The position numbers were made by a program, and so were the translations under genes. 16,426 nt of DNA from an uncultured Collinsella sp. GTDB lineage: Bacteria; Actinomycetota; Coriobacteriia; Coriobacteriales; Coriobacteriaceae. Positions 14,679 through 16,426 of this stretch are shown here, one piece after another. The notes beneath the pieces were generated by a model that worked only from the letters and a program-made list of their open reading frames with translations, did no database searches and was not told where the DNA came from. Each line of letters opens with the position of its first letter. Within the stretch, counting starts at the first letter, position 1. Location: NCBI GenBank assembly GCA_900757285.1, contig CAAENI010000331.1:1-16426 (forward strand), written 5' to 3'.

Positions 14679-16426
14679 GCGTGGTACAGCATATCCGCGA
14701 TCGTGCGGGCCATTTTCGCTGGATGGGGCTGCTTGTGGTGTGGGCGGTCTTTATTGCCATGGCGGCCGTGCTGCTGGTGGAGCGCGCCGGCGTGCAGTAC
14801 AGTGCGGGCCAGCATAAGCTGGGGATGCTTGCCGCCAACGATGCGGTTCCGGCCTCCTCGGCAATATTTGGCCAAAAGCCCACGTGCCTGGTCATTACCG
14901 ATTCCGATCAAGCTGGCGTCGAGGACGTAAAGGAGCAGTTCGACCAGATTCTGCTCGACATGAAGATCGCGCACCGCGACGTGGACCTTGCGCTGGACGG
15001 CGCGGATGCCATTCCCTCGCTGACCTCCTACGATCGCGTGATTTTGCTCATGCCGTTGCTCGATGGGCTCGGTACGCACCTGAGCGACATTATGAGTTGG
15101 GTGAGTGCCGGCGGTTCGCTTATGCTCGCCATGCCTCCGGATAACTCGGGCTATCTGCAAGTGATTGCTCCCAAGCTCGGCATTGAATCTGCCGGATATG
15201 ACTATGTAAAAGCCGAAAGCATTGTGCCGAGCGAGGACTTTATGCTGGGCGGGGGAGAGCGCTACGAGCTCTCGGACCCCTTTGATTCGTCGCTTTCGGT
15301 TTCGCTGCGCGAGACGGCTCGTGTGTGGGCTAAGACCGGCGATGCGGGCGCCCCGCTCATTTGGTCGAATGACTGCGGTAGCGGTCGCACCGTGGTGTGC
15401 AATATCGGTATCTATGACAAGGTCATGCGCGGTTTTTACGCCGCGGCGATCAGCCTGCTGGGCGATGCCACGGCCTACCCCGTCATCAACAGCGCCGTCT
15501 TCTATCTGGACGACTTTCCCAGCCCCGTGCCCTCGGGCGACGGCACCTATATCAAGCGCGACTACGGGCTTTCTATCGCCGACTTTTATGCCAAGGTCTG
15601 GTGGCCCGATCTGCAAAAGCTCGCGCAAAAATATGGCGTTAGCTTTACCGGCGTGATGATCGAAAACTACGAGGACGCGGTCAACCAGACCGAGCCCGCG
15701 CGCCAGGCCGATACCACGCAGTTCCGCTATTTTGGCGGCATGCTGCTGCAGATGGGCGGCGAGTTGGGCTTTCATGGCTATAACCATCAGCCGCTGGCGC
15801 TCTGGGATACCGACTACGGCACGCTGTACGACTACAAGACATGGAAGAACAAGGAGACGCTCGTCGCTTCGCTCAACGAGCTTATCGCCTTCCAAGACGA
15901 GGTGCTGCCCAACGCGCACGGCTCGGTCTATGTGCCGCCGTCAAACATCCTTTCGGCCCGCGCGCGCCAGCTTATCGGCACCGACGTTCCGCGCATTAAG
16001 ACCATCGCCAGTACGTATTTTGAGGATGGCACCGACCTGCCGTACGTGCAGGAGTTTGGCGTGGCGAGCGATGGCATTGTGGAGCAGCCGCGTATTGTCT
16101 CGGGCGGCATGGTCGACGATTCCTACATGCGTCTGGCCGCGGTGTCCGAGCTCAACATGCACTACGTGAGCACGCACTTTATGCATCCGGACGACCTACT
16201 TGATCCCGATCGCGGCGCTAAGGAGGGCTGGGAGGTCTACAAGGGCGGCTTGACCGACTACCTGGACTGGCTTACCAAGTCTGCGCCCGACTTGCGACGC
16301 CAGACCGGTTCGGAATGCTCGGGCGCTATCCAGCGCTTTTCGTCCGTGACGGTGAGCGTGGATACAAGTGCGGATGCCTGGACGCTCAGCCTGGGCAATT
16401 TCCACGACGAGGCGTGGCTCATGTTC
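14675..16426 (+). CDS. pelA: PelA-type polysaccharide deacetylase (DUF2194-like), 3' end outside window
   Basis: 584 codons are present with no stop before the window edge. An N-terminal membrane helix (about 17-35) anchors the protein, which then lies outside the cell. Residues about 45-270 form a Rossmann/GATase-like region (CLVITDSDQAG, then DRVILLMPLLDG and WVSAGGSLMLAMPP). The deacetylase part begins near 275: FYLDDFPSPVP gives Asp279-Asp280, and GFHGYNHQP gives His367 and His371 in the HxxxH metal motif. YVPPSNILSARARQL and THFMHPDD follow as further active-site loops. This fits the DUF2194/PelA deacetylase that removes acetyl groups from the GalNAc-rich Pel polymer. No glycoside-hydrolase domain is seen, as in Gram-positive pel loci, where only the deacetylase part is present. 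ATG 14675 overlaps the pelE stop (ATGA), with GGAGAGGAGG upstream. PelF and PelG should follow. Confidence 0.85.
   Translation, partial: MSVVQHIRDRAGHFRWMGLLVVWAVFIAMAAVLLVERAGVQYSAGQHKLGMLAANDAVPASSAIFGQKPTCLVITDSDQAGVEDVKEQFDQILLDMKIAHRDVDLALDGADAIPSLTSYDRVILLMPLLDGLGTHLSDIMSWVSAGGSLMLAMPPDNSGYLQVIAPKLGIESAGYDYVKAESIVPSEDFMLGGGERYELSDPFDSSLSVSLRETARVWAKTGDAGAPLIWSNDCGSGRTVVCNIGIYDKVMRGFYAAAISLLGDATAYPVINSAVFYLDDFPSPVPSGDGTYIKRDYGLSIADFYAKVWWPDLQKLAQKYGVSFTGVMIENYEDAVNQTEPARQADTTQFRYFGGMLLQMGGELGFHGYNHQPLALWDTDYGTLYDYKTWKNKETLVASLNELIAFQDEVLPNAHGSVYVPPSNILSARARQLIGTDVPRIKTIASTYFEDGTDLPYVQEFGVASDGIVEQPRIVSGGMVDDSYMRLAAVSELNMHYVSTHFMHPDDLLDPDRGAKEGWEVYKGGLTDYLDWLTKSAPDLRRQTGSECSGAIQRFSSVTVSVDTSADAWTLSLGNFHDEAWLMF

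Noticed and set aside
14363..15919. 518-residue minus-strand frame over pelE and pelA
   Set aside because: Shadow frame produced by GC-rich codon bias; the plus-strand genes have recognisable motifs.

Overview
The window joins two very different regions. About 0.2-10 kb is an AT-richer, mosaic anti-phage (abortive infection) region with decayed gene pieces between intact genes. From about 10.2 kb, and strongly from 11.6 kb, the DNA becomes GC-rich with uniform codon use and carries the start of a Gram-positive-type Pel exopolysaccharide operon. A GC-rich host, a Gram-positive pel layout and a DUF2188 gene suggest an actinobacterium of the Coriobacteriia (Collinsella-like). That assignment is an inference from sequence style, not a database match.

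Layout, left to right. 1-896: no intact gene; a decayed reading frame on the minus strand (174-506) and candidate hairpins. 897-2288: a two-gene CBASS-type cassette, a CD-NTase (SMODS) followed by a two-helix SLATT membrane effector, closed by a strong hairpin. 2413-4036: an Abi-alpha/DUF4393 protein and a two-helix membrane protein with a soluble C-terminal domain, separated by one base. 4158-4474: the frameshifted 5' part of an Abi_2 (AbiD/F-type) gene. 4563-5207: an unrecognised 214-residue protein with HATR and GGE motifs. 5440-7200: an OLD-family ATPase-TOPRIM nuclease with no helicase partner. 7307-7688: a decayed gene. 7821-8786: an intact Abi_2 HEPN protein, followed by a clear terminator. 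8976-9911: a scrap-yard of gene pieces on both strands around an intact DUF2188 gene. 10182-11399: a stand-alone COG1106-type AAA ATPase with host-like composition. 11638-16426: pelD, pelE and a pelA-type deacetylase (cut by the window end), with overlapping starts and stops.

How the parts may work together. The CD-NTase should make a nucleotide signal that activates the SLATT membrane effector. The Abi-alpha pair, OLD nuclease, Abi_2 HEPN protein and AAA ATPase are each families seen in phage defence, so this looks like a defence island next to a core cell-surface operon. The pel genes encode the membrane regulator (PelD, with a recognisable c-di-GMP I-site motif in a degenerate GGDEF domain and an unusual N-terminal SDR-like domain), the TPR partner (PelE) and a membrane-anchored polysaccharide deacetylase. 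PelF and PelG would be expected just past the right edge.

The candidates most worth attention as poorly described systems are the coupled Abi-alpha/2TM pair, the HATR/GGE protein, and the PelD whose SDR domain has lost its catalytic and nucleotide-binding residues.
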